Assembly (NCBI GenBank): GCA_963695985.1
Contig: CAVOIC010000011.1
Location: forward strand, 310,001 to 374,000
From: DATBVX01 sp963695985
Lineage (GTDB): Bacteria > Pseudomonadota > Gammaproteobacteria > Steroidobacterales > Steroidobacteraceae
Direction: 5' to 3'
DNA: 64,000 nt
The position numbers and the translations under genes were made by a program. Positions 1-9,946 of this stretch are shown here, piece by piece (position 1 is the first letter of the stretch; each line of letters opens with the position of its first letter). The notes under the pieces were generated by a model. That model saw only the letters and a list, made by a program, of their open reading frames with translations. It made no database searches and had not been told where the DNA came from.

Positions 1-1590
1 GGTGGGCGCATCGTCGCTGCCGAGAGCGTGCAGCTCGTGTTTCCGCAACCGCCGCGCAGCGTGCAGGTTCAGGCTGAGGGCTGGGAGATTTCGGGTGTGG
101 GCGATGAGCGCCTGCTCACGAATGCGCTCGAGTTGGTGCGCAAGGCGGCCACCGGGCCCGCGGCGCGGCTGGAAGCATCGCTCCAGTTCGCGCCATTCGT
201 GCGAGTAACGCGTCACATCACGCTCGGGCTCGACTGGACGATCGACACCCGTGTCGAGCGGCTGGCGCCGGAGAAGGGCGCGTTCACGGTCAAGGTGCCG
301 CTGCTTGACGGCGAATCGGTACTGACTGATCGCGAAGTGACACCGGACCGGAACGTGGTGGTGGCGATGACGGCCGGGGAGTCCGAAGTCGACTGGACCT
401 CCGGGCTGGCGCGCTCGGAGAAGCTGACGCTCAAGAGTGCGATGGATGCGGCGCGCGCGGAAGTGTGGGAATTTCAGGTGAGCCCGGATTGGAACATCCA
501 GTTCGACGGGACCCCGGTAGTGCTGCCATACAATGTCGCGTCCAGTACCTGGATCTACGAATTTCACCCGCGCGGCGGCGAACAGCTGACCGCGAGCATC
601 ACGCGCCCGCAGGCGGCCGAAGGCGCCACACTGGCCATCGATGGTGTCAGCGTCGCCGTGCAAACCGGCAAGCGCTCGACGGACACCTCGCTCGCGATCA
701 GCTACCGCAGTACTCAGGGCGGGCGTCACGTACTGCGCATCCCGGCGGACGCCCGCATCACCGCGATAACCGCGAACGGCCAGCCGATTCCGCTGCGCCC
801 GGAGAAAGGAGAGCTGGCCGTCGCCCTTCTGCCCGGCGCACATCAGCTGCAGATCAACTGGCAGAGCGATGCCGGCGTCAGCGTGCGTGCGCGCACGCCG
901 CGGATCGACCTTGGCAGTCCCGCCAGTAACATTCACACGCAGATCGCCTTGCCCGAAGATCGCTGGGTTCTGTACGCGATGGGTCCGGGAGTCGGGCCGG
1001 CGGTGCTGTTCTGGGGCGAGCTTGTGGTATTCATCGTGGTCGCGGTCCTGCTCGGGCGCTCGCGCCACTCGCCGCTGCGCGTGCACGAATGGCTGCTGCT
1101 CGGTCTCGGCCTGAGCACGTTCTCGTGGAGCGTGCTGCTCGCCTTTGGCGCCTGGGTGTTCGCGATGAAATGGCGCTCCGCCTGGGACGGCGCCGCGAAC
1201 CGGCGCCATTTCAATCTGGTGCAGGTGGGACTCGGACTGCTGTCGGTCGTTGCGTTGATGAGCCTCATATCGGCGATACCGTTCGGCCTGCTGAGCACGC
1301 CGGATATGCGCATTCGCGGTCCCGGGAGCGGCGCCAGTCTGTTCAGCTGGTTCCTCGACCAGTCGACGGACGTGTTGCCACAGCCCGCGGTCATCAGCGT
1401 CTCGCTGTGGTGGTACAAGCTCGCCATGCTGGCGTGGGCGCTATGGCTCAGCTTTGCGCTGCTGCGCTGGCTGCCCTGGGGCTGGCGTGCATTCACCGCA
1501 ACCGGACTGTGGCGCGGCAAGCTGGCCGGAAGCACTGCGGCTGCGGCGAAACCGCCAGCCGGCCCGGAGTACGGCGTCAATCGTGGTTGA
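1..1590 (+). CDS. Unrecognised membrane protein, 5' end missing
   Basis: The reading frame is open from the first base, so the gene starts upstream of the window; a GTG at 28 is only an internal in-frame codon. About 530 residues are visible. The first ~310 are soluble and look beta-rich, with many alternating hydrophobic and charged residues and no motif I recognise. They are followed by four or five hydrophobic segments, roughly at nucleotides 1000-1060, 1090-1170, 1225-1300 and 1400-1490, then a short Ala/Pro-rich tail. This suggests a large periplasmic domain anchored by a C-terminal membrane bundle. It converges on the VOC gene 18 bases downstream. The family is not identified; function is unknown. 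Confidence 0.75.
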   Translation, partial: GGRIVAAESVQLVFPQPPRSVQVQAEGWEISGVGDERLLTNALELVRKAATGPAARLEASLQFAPFVRVTRHITLGLDWTIDTRVERLAPEKGAFTVKVPLLDGESVLTDREVTPDRNVVVAMTAGESEVDWTSGLARSEKLTLKSAMDAARAEVWEFQVSPDWNIQFDGTPVVLPYNVASSTWIYEFHPRGGEQLTASITRPQAAEGATLAIDGVSVAVQTGKRSTDTSLAISYRSTQGGRHVLRIPADARITAITANGQPIPLRPEKGELAVALLPGAHQLQINWQSDAGVSVRARTPRIDLGSPASNIHTQIALPEDRWVLYAMGPGVGPAVLFWGELVVFIVVAVLLGRSRHSPLRVHEWLLLGLGLSTFSWSVLLAFGAWVFAMKWRSAWDGAANRRHFNLVQVGLGLLSVVALMSLISAIPFGLLSTPDMRIRGPGSGASLFSWFLDQSTDVLPQPAVISVSLWWYKLAMLAWALWLSFALLRWLPWGWRAFTATGLWRGKLAGSTAAAAKPPAGPEYGVNRG

Positions 1591-1608
1591 CCGCCGTTGG
1601 GTGAGAAG

Positions 1609-2007
1609 TCACGTGCGAATCTGATGACTCACGACCTCGAGCCGGTTGCCTTCCGGATCGCGCACAAACGCGGCGTAGTAACTGGCGTGGAACTCCGGAT
1701 GCAGGGCAGGGGCGCCGTCGTCGAGCCCGCCGTGCAGCGTGCCGGCGCGGTGAAACTCATCGACGCACTCGCGCGAGGGAGCCTTGAAGCACCAGTGGCG
1801 TGCATCGTCCGGCTTCGCCGTGGCCGAGGCCACCACCGCGAAGTAAGTATGCGACTCATCCACGGGGTCTGAGCGCGTCCCATAGCCGATCGAGCCCGAG
1901 CCGTCGTGGACCTTGCGCACGCCGAGCGCGGTCATGATCGCGTCGTAAAAGGCCCGTGCGCGAGCCAGGTCGCGCACGGTGATCGACACATGATCCAGGA
2001 CGAACAT
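1609..2007 (-). CDS. VOC (glyoxalase/bleomycin resistance) family protein
   Basis: 132 residues beginning MFVLDHVSITVRDLARA, the standard first strand of a vicinal oxygen chelate (VOC) fold, and ending with RDPEGNRLEVV, the usual last metal-site strand with a Glu ligand. His6 of the HVSITV strand and that Glu are the expected metal ligands. The frame is open further upstream, but the ATG at 2007 is chosen because homologues begin here and a GGGAG ribosome site lies 5-6 bases before it. Members are dioxygenases, glyoxalases or resistance proteins; the substrate cannot be told. It lies downstream of the dienelactone hydrolase gene on the same strand. Confidence 0.85.
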   Translation of the reverse strand: MFVLDHVSITVRDLARARAFYDAIMTALGVRKVHDGSGSIGYGTRSDPVDESHTYFAVVASATAKPDDARHWCFKAPSRECVDEFHRAGTLHGGLDDGAPALHPEFHASYYAAFVRDPEGNRLEVVSHQIRT

Positions 2008-2144
2008 GTCGGCTCCCAGCGAGGGGCAGGAACCTCGCGCACGCCGAGTCTCGGTCGCGCGCATCCGTGCGAGCAATCGTATCTGCTGAATCGCGTTTAA
2101 GAATTCCTGAACCGCCCCAATTGGCGCCGCGTCCCGCGCATGCT

Positions 2145-3007
2145 TCAGGCCTGCCTAAGTGTGTGCGCGAAGAAATCCAGCGTGCGCTGCCAGGCAAGAA
2201 CCGCCGCGGCTGCGTTATAGCGCGCCGCAGACGTGTCGTTGTGGAAGGCGTGGTCGACGTTCTCGTACATATGCAGCTCATAGCGCACATGCGCATCGTC
2301 CAGCGCCTTGCGGAACGCCGGCACTTCGGCATTGATGCGGTTGTCGAGGCCCGCGTAATGCAGCAACAGCGACGCTTTGATCTTTGGCACGTCCGCGAGC
2401 GGTGGCACTCGACCATAGAAAACGGCGGCAGCGTCGAGCTGCGGGTCAGCCGTGGCGAGACGTCCGACGAGGCCCCCGCCCCAGCAGAACCCCACCGCGC
2501 CGACTTTATGCGTGGATTCCTTCGAGCTGCGCAACCACGCTGCCGCGGCCGTTGCATCGCGCAGCACCTGGTCAGGATCGAGCTTGGCGATCATCTCGCG
2601 TGCCTGATCTTCGTCGGCCGGCGTGCCCCCGAGCGCCGACAGAAAATCCGGCGCGAGCGCGAAGTAACCCGCGAGCGCGAGGCGACGCGTGACGTCCTCG
2701 ATATGCGGATTGAGTCCGCGGTTCTCGTGAATCACCAGCACTGAGGGCCACGCCGTGCCCGCAGTGGTGCCGCGAGATATCCGCGTAGACCCGTGGAGTC
2801 CGGGCCGAGCGCGACGCGGCGCGATTGCAGGCGAGCGTCATCTGCGGCGACCTGGGCTGCGGCGGCGACATTCGCTTGCAGCAGCGGTACGAGCGCGAGG
2901 GCCGCAGACATGCCGCCGGCGAGGGTGGTCAGGCGCTCTAGGAATGCGCGCCGGTCGAGCGGGGCGTGCGTGTACTCGTCGTAGAGGTCCAGGATCCGTC
3001 GATCCAT
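2145..3007 (-). pseudogene. Dienelactone hydrolase family protein, frameshifted
   Basis: Two overlapping reading frames make one protein of about 286 residues. The upstream part (3007 down to ~2755) has a start behind AAGGAG, a MDRRILDLYDEY opening, an RRAFLERL twin-arginine-like stretch and a hydrophobic export segment. It then reaches GLRGYLAAP, the conserved lead-in to the hydrolase. The downstream part continues SVLVIHENRGLNPHIEDV and contains the nucleophile elbow GFCWGG (Cys), then LLHYAGLDNRIN (Asp) and DHAFHND (His), giving the Cys-Asp-His triad. The frames meet between ~2743 and ~2755; two extra bases or one missing base restores the gene. The break may be a sequencing error. A periplasmic alpha/beta hydrolase is likely. 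Confidence 0.8.
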
Positions 3008-3076
3008 GCGCCTTCTCCTTAACTCCTTAGGCCCACTGATATTGCTGCGGAGCACCTATGTGACCGCAGCGCAGCA

Positions 3077-3104
3077 TTGACGATCAAGATCGGGTCAGTA
3101 TGAT
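3077..3104 (+). promoter_or_regulatory. Sigma-70 promoter for gltBD
   Basis: TTGACG at 3077-3082 and TATGAT at 3099-3104 are separated by 16 bases. Each box differs from consensus at one base. Transcription would start near 3111 and give a leader of about 175 bases before gltB. Confidence 0.6.
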
Positions 3105-3211
3105 CGACCCCCATGACTGAAGAGTGTTCGACACGATCCTCGCGGGCTCCAGAGCTATCTAGATTCGCCACCGCGGCACGAACGCCTTTCCAGCACCCCT
3201 TCTGACGACGG

Positions 3212-3265
3212 GTCCGGCACGAGGCCGGACGAGTTGACCTGCAACGCGGATCCTGAAAATCCGCG
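3212..3265 (+). other. Two stem-loops in the gltB leader
   Basis: The first hairpin has a perfect 7-bp stem, GTCCGGC at 3212-3218 paired with GCCGGAC at 3224-3230, around loop ACGAG. The second pairs CGCGGAT at 3245-3251 with ATCCGCG at 3259-3265 around a 7-base loop. Neither is followed by a T run. They sit between the proposed transcription start and the gltB start codon. A role in leader control is possible but unproven. Confidence 0.4.
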
Positions 3266-3286
3266 CCGACGCCTTTTGGGGACGCC

Positions 3287-6200
3287 ATGCCATCACATGC
3301 AGCGCAGGGTCTGTTCGATCCTGCTTACGAGCGCGACAGCTGTGGCTTCGGGCTGATTGCCAGCCTTGACGATCAACCCAGCCACTGGATCGTACGCACG
3401 GCAATCACCTCGCTCAACCGGCTGACCCACCGCGGCGCGATCGCGGCTGACGGCAAGACCGGCGATGGCTGCGGACTGTTACTCAAGAAGCCGAAGGCAT
3501 TTCTCGAGGCGCTCGCGCGCGAATCGGGCTTCGAGCTCGCCGAGCGCTTCGCCGTCGGCTGCGTGTTTCTCAGCACCTTCGAGGACCAGGCGCAGCGCGC
3601 GCGTTCAGCCCTTGAATCGCAGCTGCTGCGCGAGGAGCTCGAGGTGGCCGGCTGGCGCGTCGTGCCAACTGATCCCAATGCCTGCGGCGAGGAGGCGCTC
3701 AAGACCCTGCCGCGCATCGAGCAACTGTTCGTCAATTGCCGGCTCGACATCGACGAGGCAGCCTTCAACCGCAAGCTGTTCCTGGCGCGGCGTCGTACCG
3801 AGAAAGCACTCGAGCGCAAGGACCCGGTCTTCTACGTGCCGAGCCTGTCGGCCTCGACCGTGGCTTACAAGGGCATGGTGATGCCCCAGCACCTCACCGA
3901 GTTCTACCCGGATCTCAAGGACGAGCGGATCGCCACTTCGGTCGCGGTGTTCCACCAGCGTTTCTCGACTAACACGCTGCCGCAGTGGCGACTCGCGCAC
4001 CCCTATCGCCTGCTCGCCCACAACGGCGAGATCAATACCATCCAGGGCAATCGCAACTGGGCCGCCGCGCGCGGGCCCCTGTTTCGGTCGCCGGTGCTGC
4101 CCGACCTGAGCGACATTCTGCCGCTGGTGTCGATGACCGGCTCCGACTCGCAGACGCTCGACAATATGCTCGAGGTGCTGCTGATGGGCGGCCTCGATGC
4201 CCTGCACGCGATGCGCCTGCTGATCCCGCCCGCCTGGCAGACCGTCGATTCGATCGACGCCGACCTGCGCGCGTTCTACGAGTACTACGCCACGCACATG
4301 GAGCCGTGGGACGGCCCCGCTGGAATCGTGCTCACCGATGGCCGCTACGCGGCCTGCACGCTCGATCGCAACGGACTGCGCCCGGCGCGCTACGTGATCA
4401 CGCGCAATCGCCATCTCACCGTCGCCTCCGAGACCGGCGTCTGGGACTACACGCCGGAGGATGTGGTGCGCAAGGGACGCCTCGGTCCGGGCGAGATGCT
4501 GGCGCTCGACCTGCAGACCGGCGAGCTGCTCGAAAGCAAGCGCATCGACGAGATCCTGAAGGCCCGGCATCCGTACAAGACGTGGCTGAAGAAAGGGGTG
4601 CGCTACCTCGAGTCCGATCTGATCGATCCGCGCCTCGCAGCCGAGCCCATGGACCGCGACACGCTCGCGGTGTACCAGAAGATGTTCAACATCACCGCCG
4701 AGGAACGCGACGAAGTCATCCGCGTGCTGGCCGAGGATGAAAGCGAAGCGGTCGGCTCGATGGGTGATGACACGCCGATGCCGGTGTTGTCTTCACAGGT
4801 GCGCTCGCTGTACGACTATTTCCGCCAGCAGTTCGCGCAGGTGACCAATCCGCCGATCGATCCGCTGCGCGAGAGCATCGTCATGTCGCTGCAGACGCAG
4901 ATCGGGCCGGAGTGCAACATCTTCGTGCCAGCACCGGAGCATGCGAAGCAGATCGTGATGAACTCGCCGATCCTGTCGCAGCGCAAGCTGCGCCAGATCC
5001 TGGCGCTGACCGACTTCGGAGTGACGCACGAATTCATCGATCTGCAGTACCTGCCCGTCGAAGGGCTGCACCAGGCATTGCTGCGCATCTGCGACCAGGC
5101 CGAAGCCGCGGTGCGCGCTGGCAAGCTCGTGCTGCTGCTGTCCGATCGCTACCTGCTGCGCGACAAGTTGCCGGTGCATGCGTTGCTCGCCACCGGCGCC
5201 GTGCATCACCGACTGGTCGAGAAAGGCCTGCGCTGCAAGTGCAATCTCCTCATCGAGACCGGCACGGCGCGTGATGCGCACCAGTTCGCGTGCCTGATCG
5301 CCTACGGCGCCACTGCGGTGTATCCGTACATGGCGTACCAGACCCTGTTCGACATGATGCGCAAGGGCCGCGTGAAGATGGACGTGCACACGCGCCTGGA
5401 GCTCGGACGCAGCTATCGCCGCGGTATCCGCAAGGGACTGTTCAAGATCATGTCGAAGATGGGGATCGCCACCATCGCGAGCTACCGCAGCGCGCAGCTG
5501 TTCGAGATCGTCGGCCTGAACGATGAGGTCGTGAATCTGTGCTTTCCGGGCACCGTGAGCCGGATCCAGGGCGCGGGCTTTGAGGATCTCGAGGCGGATC
5601 TCAATTACCTCGGCGCACGCGCCTGGAATCCACGCGAGAGCGTCGAGCAGGGCGGATTGCTCAAGTACGTGCATGGCGGGGAGTACCACATGTACAACCC
5701 CGACGTGATCGCGACGCTGCAGGCCGCGGTCATGACGGGCGACTACGAGCAGTACCGGCAGTTCGCGCGGCTGGTGAACGAGCGGCCGGTCTCGACGCTG
5801 CGCGATCTGCTGGCCCTGAGCCGCGACCGGCAGCCGATCCCGCTGGACGAGGTCGAGTCGGTAGAGGACATCGTCAAGCGTTTCGATGGCGCCGGCATGT
5901 CGCTCGGCGCGCTCTCGCCCGAAGCCCACGAGGCGCTGGCGATCGCCATGAACCGCCTCGGTGCGCGCTCCAATTCCGGCGAAGGCGGTGAAGATCCGGC
6001 CCGCTACCACGGCGAGAGAAATTCCAAGATCAAGCAGGTGGCCTCCGGCCGCTTCGGCGTGACACCCGAGTACCTCATCAACGCCGAGGTGCTGCAGATC
6101 AAGATGGCGCAGGGCGCCAAGCCCGGTGAAGGCGGGCAACTGCCCGGTCACAAGGTCAACGACATGATTGCGCGGCTGAGATTCGCGCGGCCCGGCGTCG

Positions 6201-7756
6201 GCCTGATCTCACCGCCGCCTCACCATGACATCTATTCGATCGAGGACCTGGCGCAGCTCATCTTCGACCTGAAGCAGGTCAATCCGAAGGCGCTGGTATC
6301 GGTGAAACTTGTGGCAGAGCCCGGCGTCGGCACTGTCGCCGCGGGCGTCGCCAAGGCTTATGCCGACCTCATCACGATCTCTGGCTACGACGGCGGCACC
6401 GGCGCGAGCCCGCTCAGCTCGATCAAGTACGCAGGCACGCCGTGGGAGCTCGGTCTCGCGGAGACGCACCAGACGCTGCGCATCAATGACCTGCGGCACC
6501 GGGTGCGACTGCAGACGGACGGAGGCCTGAAGACAGGTCTCGATGTCATCAAGGCCGCCATCATTGGAGCGGAGAGTTTCGGCTTCGGCACGGCCCCGAT
6601 AGTCGCGCTCGGCTGCAAGTACCTGCGCATCTGTCATCTCAACAACTGTGCGACCGGGGTCGCGACCCAGCACAACGTGCTGCGCAGCAAGTACTTCATC
6701 GGCCTGCCGGAGATGGTGATCAACTATTTCCGCTTCGTGGCCGAGGAGTGCCGTGAAATCATGGCGCAACTCGGCGTGCGGCGGCTCGCCGACCTGATCG
6801 GGCGCACCGAGCTGCTGCAAATCACGCAGGGGGCGAGCTCGAAACAGCGCAAGCTCGACCTGAGTCCGATCCTGTCGACTGCGGGGCTTGCTGACGACGC
6901 GCCGCAGTACTGCACTGATCCTCACAATGCTCCCTTCGACAAAGGCGAGTTCGCCGAACGGATGCTGAAGGACATGCGCCAGGCGATCGAGAGCAAGACG
7001 GGCGGCACGTTTGGCTATGAGGTCGCCAACTTTCATCGTTCGATCGGCGCGCGCCTGTCCGGCGAGATCGCACGCCGCTGGGGGAACTACGGCATGGCCC
7101 ACGCACCGCTGGTGGTACGCCTGCGCGGCTCGATCGGACAGAGCTTTGGCGCCTGGAACGCGGGCGGCCTGCACCTGTACCTCGAGGGTGATGCGAACGA
7201 CTACGTCGGCAAGGGTATGGCCGCCGGCAGGATCGTTCTCAAGCCGCCCAGGGCTGCGAATTTCTCCGCGCGCGATACCGTGATCATGGGCAATACCTGC
7301 CTGTACGGAGCTACGGGCGGTGAGTTATATGCAGCGGGCCAGGCCGGTGAACGCTTCGCTGTGCGTAACTCCGGCGCGATAGCGGTTGTCGAAGGGACCG
7401 GCGATCACTGTTGCGAATACATGACGGGCGGGGTGGTGTGCGTGCTCGGGCGCACCGGTCTCAATTTCGGTGCCGGCTTCACCGGCGGCTTTGCCTACGT
7501 GCTCGATCTCGATCGCGGGTTCGTCGATCGCTACAACCACGAGCTCATCGACATTCATCGCATCACGCCCGAGGGCATGGAGTCTCACCTGCAGCACCTG
7601 CGCACTCTGATCGAGCAGCACGTGCACGAGACCGGCAGCACCTGGGGCGAGGACATCCTCAACGACTTTCGCTCGTTCATGGGGAAGTTCTGGGTGGTGA
7701 AGCCGAAGGCCGCGGCGATCGAGAGCTTGCTCGAAGACCTGCGGCGCGCGGCCTAG
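3287..7756 (+). CDS. gltB: Glutamate synthase large subunit
   Basis: 1489 residues, full length for NADPH-dependent GOGAT alpha. It transfers the amide nitrogen of glutamine to 2-oxoglutarate, giving two glutamates, and works with GltD in the cytoplasm. Order seen: a class II glutamine amidotransferase domain whose nucleophile is Cys19 (DSCGFGLIA) after an 18-residue propeptide; a central domain; the FMN-binding synthase domain; the cluster motif CKYLRICHLNNC that holds the [3Fe-4S] centre; and the C-terminal GXGXG beta-helix domain. The ATG at 3287 gives the usual propeptide. gltD follows after 12 bases, so the two form an operon. No internal break is seen over 4.4 kb. Confidence 0.97.
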   Translation: MPSHAAQGLFDPAYERDSCGFGLIASLDDQPSHWIVRTAITSLNRLTHRGAIAADGKTGDGCGLLLKKPKAFLEALARESGFELAERFAVGCVFLSTFEDQAQRARSALESQLLREELEVAGWRVVPTDPNACGEEALKTLPRIEQLFVNCRLDIDEAAFNRKLFLARRRTEKALERKDPVFYVPSLSASTVAYKGMVMPQHLTEFYPDLKDERIATSVAVFHQRFSTNTLPQWRLAHPYRLLAHNGEINTIQGNRNWAAARGPLFRSPVLPDLSDILPLVSMTGSDSQTLDNMLEVLLMGGLDALHAMRLLIPPAWQTVDSIDADLRAFYEYYATHMEPWDGPAGIVLTDGRYAACTLDRNGLRPARYVITRNRHLTVASETGVWDYTPEDVVRKGRLGPGEMLALDLQTGELLESKRIDEILKARHPYKTWLKKGVRYLESDLIDPRLAAEPMDRDTLAVYQKMFNITAEERDEVIRVLAEDESEAVGSMGDDTPMPVLSSQVRSLYDYFRQQFAQVTNPPIDPLRESIVMSLQTQIGPECNIFVPAPEHAKQIVMNSPILSQRKLRQILALTDFGVTHEFIDLQYLPVEGLHQALLRICDQAEAAVRAGKLVLLLSDRYLLRDKLPVHALLATGAVHHRLVEKGLRCKCNLLIETGTARDAHQFACLIAYGATAVYPYMAYQTLFDMMRKGRVKMDVHTRLELGRSYRRGIRKGLFKIMSKMGIATIASYRSAQLFEIVGLNDEVVNLCFPGTVSRIQGAGFEDLEADLNYLGARAWNPRESVEQGGLLKYVHGGEYHMYNPDVIATLQAAVMTGDYEQYRQFARLVNERPVSTLRDLLALSRDRQPIPLDEVESVEDIVKRFDGAGMSLGALSPEAHEALAIAMNRLGARSNSGEGGEDPARYHGERNSKIKQVASGRFGVTPEYLINAEVLQIKMAQGAKPGEGGQLPGHKVNDMIARLRFARPGVGLISPPPHHDIYSIEDLAQLIFDLKQVNPKALVSVKLVAEPGVGTVAAGVAKAYADLITISGYDGGTGASPLSSIKYAGTPWELGLAETHQTLRINDLRHRVRLQTDGGLKTGLDVIKAAIIGAESFGFGTAPIVALGCKYLRICHLNNCATGVATQHNVLRSKYFIGLPEMVINYFRFVAEECREIMAQLGVRRLADLIGRTELLQITQGASSKQRKLDLSPILSTAGLADDAPQYCTDPHNAPFDKGEFAERMLKDMRQAIESKTGGTFGYEVANFHRSIGARLSGEIARRWGNYGMAHAPLVVRLRGSIGQSFGAWNAGGLHLYLEGDANDYVGKGMAAGRIVLKPPRAANFSARDTVIMGNTCLYGATGGELYAAGQAGERFAVRNSGAIAVVEGTGDHCCEYMTGGVVCVLGRTGLNFGAGFTGGFAYVLDLDRGFVDRYNHELIDIHRITPEGMESHLQHLRTLIEQHVHETGSTWGEDILNDFRSFMGKFWVVKPKAAAIESLLEDLRRAA

Positions 7757-7768
7757 GACAAGCACGAC

Positions 7769-9181
7769 ATGGCTGTCAACCACTTGCAGTTCCTGGAAAT
7801 TCCACGCCACGATCCGGAGAAGCTCCCGGTGGAGCAACGGATTCTCGGCTTTCGCGAGATCTACTCGCAGTACGACGCGCAGAGCGCGGCCCAGCAGGCG
7901 GGCCGCTGCATCGCCTGCGGAAATCCGTTCTGCGAATGGAAATGTCCGGTCCACAACTACATCCCCAATTGGTTGAAGCTCATTGAGGAAGGGAATCTGT
8001 TCGAGGCCGCGGAGCTTTCTCATCGCACCAACTCATTGCCGGAGGTGTGCGGTCGGATCTGTCCGCAGGATCGGCTGTGCGAAGGCGCATGCACGCTCAG
8101 CGATGGTTTGGGCGCCGTGACGATTGGCTCGATCGAAAAGTACATTACGGATGAGGCTTTGAAGGCGGGCTGGCGCCCGGACATGTCCGAGGTACGCGCC
8201 ACCGACAAGCGCGTGGCGATCGTGGGTGCGGGCCCTGCGGGCCTCGGCTGTGCGGACATCCTGGTGCGCAACGGCGTCAAGCCGATCGTCTTCGACCGCT
8301 ACGCCCGGATCGGCGGCCTGCTCACGTTCGGCATCCCGCCGTTCAAGCTGGAAAAGGAGATCGTGGAGCGGCGGCGCGAGCTGATGGAGGGGATGGGCGT
8401 TGATTTCATGCTCAATACCGAAATCGGGCGCGATCTGCCGTTCGAAAAGCTGATCGCGGACTACGATGCGGTGTTCCTCGGCATGGGCACGTACTCGTAC
8501 GTCAAGGGCGGATTCCCAGGCGAAGACCTGCCGGGCGTGTACGAAGCGCTCCCCTACCTGGTCGCGAACATCAGTCGTGAGCTTGGGCTGGAGACCGACC
8601 CCACGCGCTTCGTCGATTTGCGCGGCAAGCGTGTCGTCGTTCTGGGCGGCGGCGACACGGCGATGGACTGCAACCGGACTGCGATACGCCAGGGTGCCGA
8701 ATCGGTGACCTGCACCTATCGACGCGATGAGCTCAACATGCCCGGCTCGCGCCGCGATTTCCGGAACAGCCGCGAGGAAGGCGTCGAGTTCCTGTTCAAC
8801 CGCCAGCCGGTCGAAATCGTCGGCGCCGACAGTGTGGAAGGCGTCAAGCTGGTACAGACGCGTCTCGGCGCCCCGGGGCCGCGCGGCCGGAGGATTCCGG
8901 AACCCATACCGGGCAGCGAAGAGCTCGTTCCCGCGGACGCGGTTATTGTCGCCTTTGGATTCAATCCCAGCCCGCCGGCGTGGCTCGATGAATTCGGCAT
9001 CGCGCTCCATCCCGGTGGACGGGTACGGGTCGCAGCCAACAGCGGCCGTCCCTTTCAGACGACGAATCCGAAGGTCTTTGCGGGCGGCGACATGGTGCGC
9101 GGCTCAGACCTGGTAGTGACTGCGGTGTTCGAGGGTCGCGAGGCCGCGCGCGGCATCCTCAACCAGCTCGGCGTGGTCTGA
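7769..9181 (+). CDS. gltD: Glutamate synthase small subunit
   Basis: 470 residues. GltD passes electrons from NADPH through FAD and iron-sulfur clusters to the GltB subunit. The N-terminal cysteines that bind two [4Fe-4S] clusters are present: Cys47, 50, 55 and 59, then Cys94, 98, 104 and 108. The FAD site is VAIVGAGPAGLG near residue 149. The NADPH site is VVVLGGGDTAMD further on, followed by a second FAD-contact motif, VFAGGDMVRG, near the C-terminus. It is the second gene of the gltBD operon and ends just before a strong hairpin terminator. Confidence 0.97.
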   Translation: MAVNHLQFLEIPRHDPEKLPVEQRILGFREIYSQYDAQSAAQQAGRCIACGNPFCEWKCPVHNYIPNWLKLIEEGNLFEAAELSHRTNSLPEVCGRICPQDRLCEGACTLSDGLGAVTIGSIEKYITDEALKAGWRPDMSEVRATDKRVAIVGAGPAGLGCADILVRNGVKPIVFDRYARIGGLLTFGIPPFKLEKEIVERRRELMEGMGVDFMLNTEIGRDLPFEKLIADYDAVFLGMGTYSYVKGGFPGEDLPGVYEALPYLVANISRELGLETDPTRFVDLRGKRVVVLGGGDTAMDCNRTAIRQGAESVTCTYRRDELNMPGSRRDFRNSREEGVEFLFNRQPVEIVGADSVEGVKLVQTRLGAPGPRGRRIPEPIPGSEELVPADAVIVAFGFNPSPPAWLDEFGIALHPGGRVRVAANSGRPFQTTNPKVFAGGDMVRGSDLVVTAVFEGREAARGILNQLGVV

Positions 9182-9200
9182 GCCGAATGCGGGCGAAAAA

Positions 9201-9223
9201 AAGCCCCGCTCGAGGCGGGGCTT
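9201..9223. terminator. Bidirectional terminator between gltD and the PEP-CTERM gene
   Basis: AAGCCCCGC (9201-9209) pairs perfectly with GCGGGGCTT (9215-9223) around a 5-base loop. A run of A precedes the stem, giving a good U tract for the minus-strand PEP-CTERM transcript; the plus side has only a short T run for gltD. Confidence 0.85.
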
Positions 9224-9293
9224 TCGGGCTGACCGGGATCCTTGGTTCTTTTCGGTCTGGGCGCGATCCCGGGGATTCCTTTCTTCTTCTTCG

Positions 9294-9872
9294 TTAACTG
9301 AGGCTGCGGCGACGAGACAGCGCCACACCCATACCAATCAAGCCAATCGCGAGCAGCGCCAGTGACCCGGGCTCAGGCACCCCAACTGTTTCATCGCCAT
9401 CCACGTAGCGGAAGCCGTCCAAGTGGGCGAGCGACCCGATGGCATAGAACGAACCCGATCTCGGCTCGAGGTTAGCTGAGATCGATCCGGTGGCCCACAG
9501 GTCCAGCAGACCCGCGATATTGATATTGAACATGTCCGTGGAACTCGAAAACGATCCGCCCCCTGCCAACCCGAGGAAGCCGAATCTCACTTCAGCGTCA
9601 GGTACGGAACCGTCGGAGCTTCGCAACGCGATCTGGATCCAGCCGTCGGTAAGCAGGTCGACAAGGGGCGTGAAACCGTTGTCGGTGAAGTTATGAGTCC
9701 ACCCAAGGTTGTCACCCAGCTCGCCAAACAGATTTGCATCTGTAACGTTGGTGTTGAGTGACACGTAGTCGTCCCAACTGTCGCTGATATAGGCAGCACT
9801 CGCCGGCGTGGAAAGGCTGGCGAGCATGAGCGCCGCTGCGCAACTTCCAATAAGCTTTTTCATGTTCTTCAT
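9294..9872 (-). CDS. PEP-CTERM sorting domain protein
   Basis: About 192 residues. A signal peptide (MKKLIGSCAAALMLASL... with an ASAA cleavage region) leads a secreted domain rich in Ser, Gly, Asp and Asn with no recognised catalytic motif. The C-terminus has the full exosortase signal: VPEPGSLALLAIGLIG, then a hydrophobic helix and RRRS. Such proteins are processed by an exosortase and exported, often with exopolysaccharide. Starts are possible at GTG 9884, ATG 9872 and ATG 9863; 9872 is chosen, with a weak GTGAG site before it. It is transcribed alone from a sigma-54 promoter about 75 bases upstream. The exosortase itself is not in the window. Confidence 0.88.
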   Translation of the reverse strand: MKNMKKLIGSCAAALMLASLSTPASAAYISDSWDDYVSLNTNVTDANLFGELGDNLGWTHNFTDNGFTPLVDLLTDGWIQIALRSSDGSVPDAEVRFGFLGLAGGGSFSSSTDMFNINIAGLLDLWATGSISANLEPRSGSFYAIGSLAHLDGFRYVDGDETVGVPEPGSLALLAIGLIGMGVALSRRRSLS

Positions 9873-9946
9873 GTTCGATCTCACTGTCGCTTGATCCCTA
9901 AACCTGAGTCCGCTTCTCTGAATTTCGAAATCTTCAGCCTGACTGA

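Noticed and set aside
3105..3286. gltB leader as a glutamine riboswitch
   Set aside because: The known glutamine-binding RNA motifs were not recognised and the two hairpins have no matching conserved loops.
4793..6151. 452-codon minus-strand open frame inside gltB
   Set aside because: It is antisense to an intact glutamate synthase gene and has low-complexity His/Asp/Gln-rich composition typical of shadow frames.
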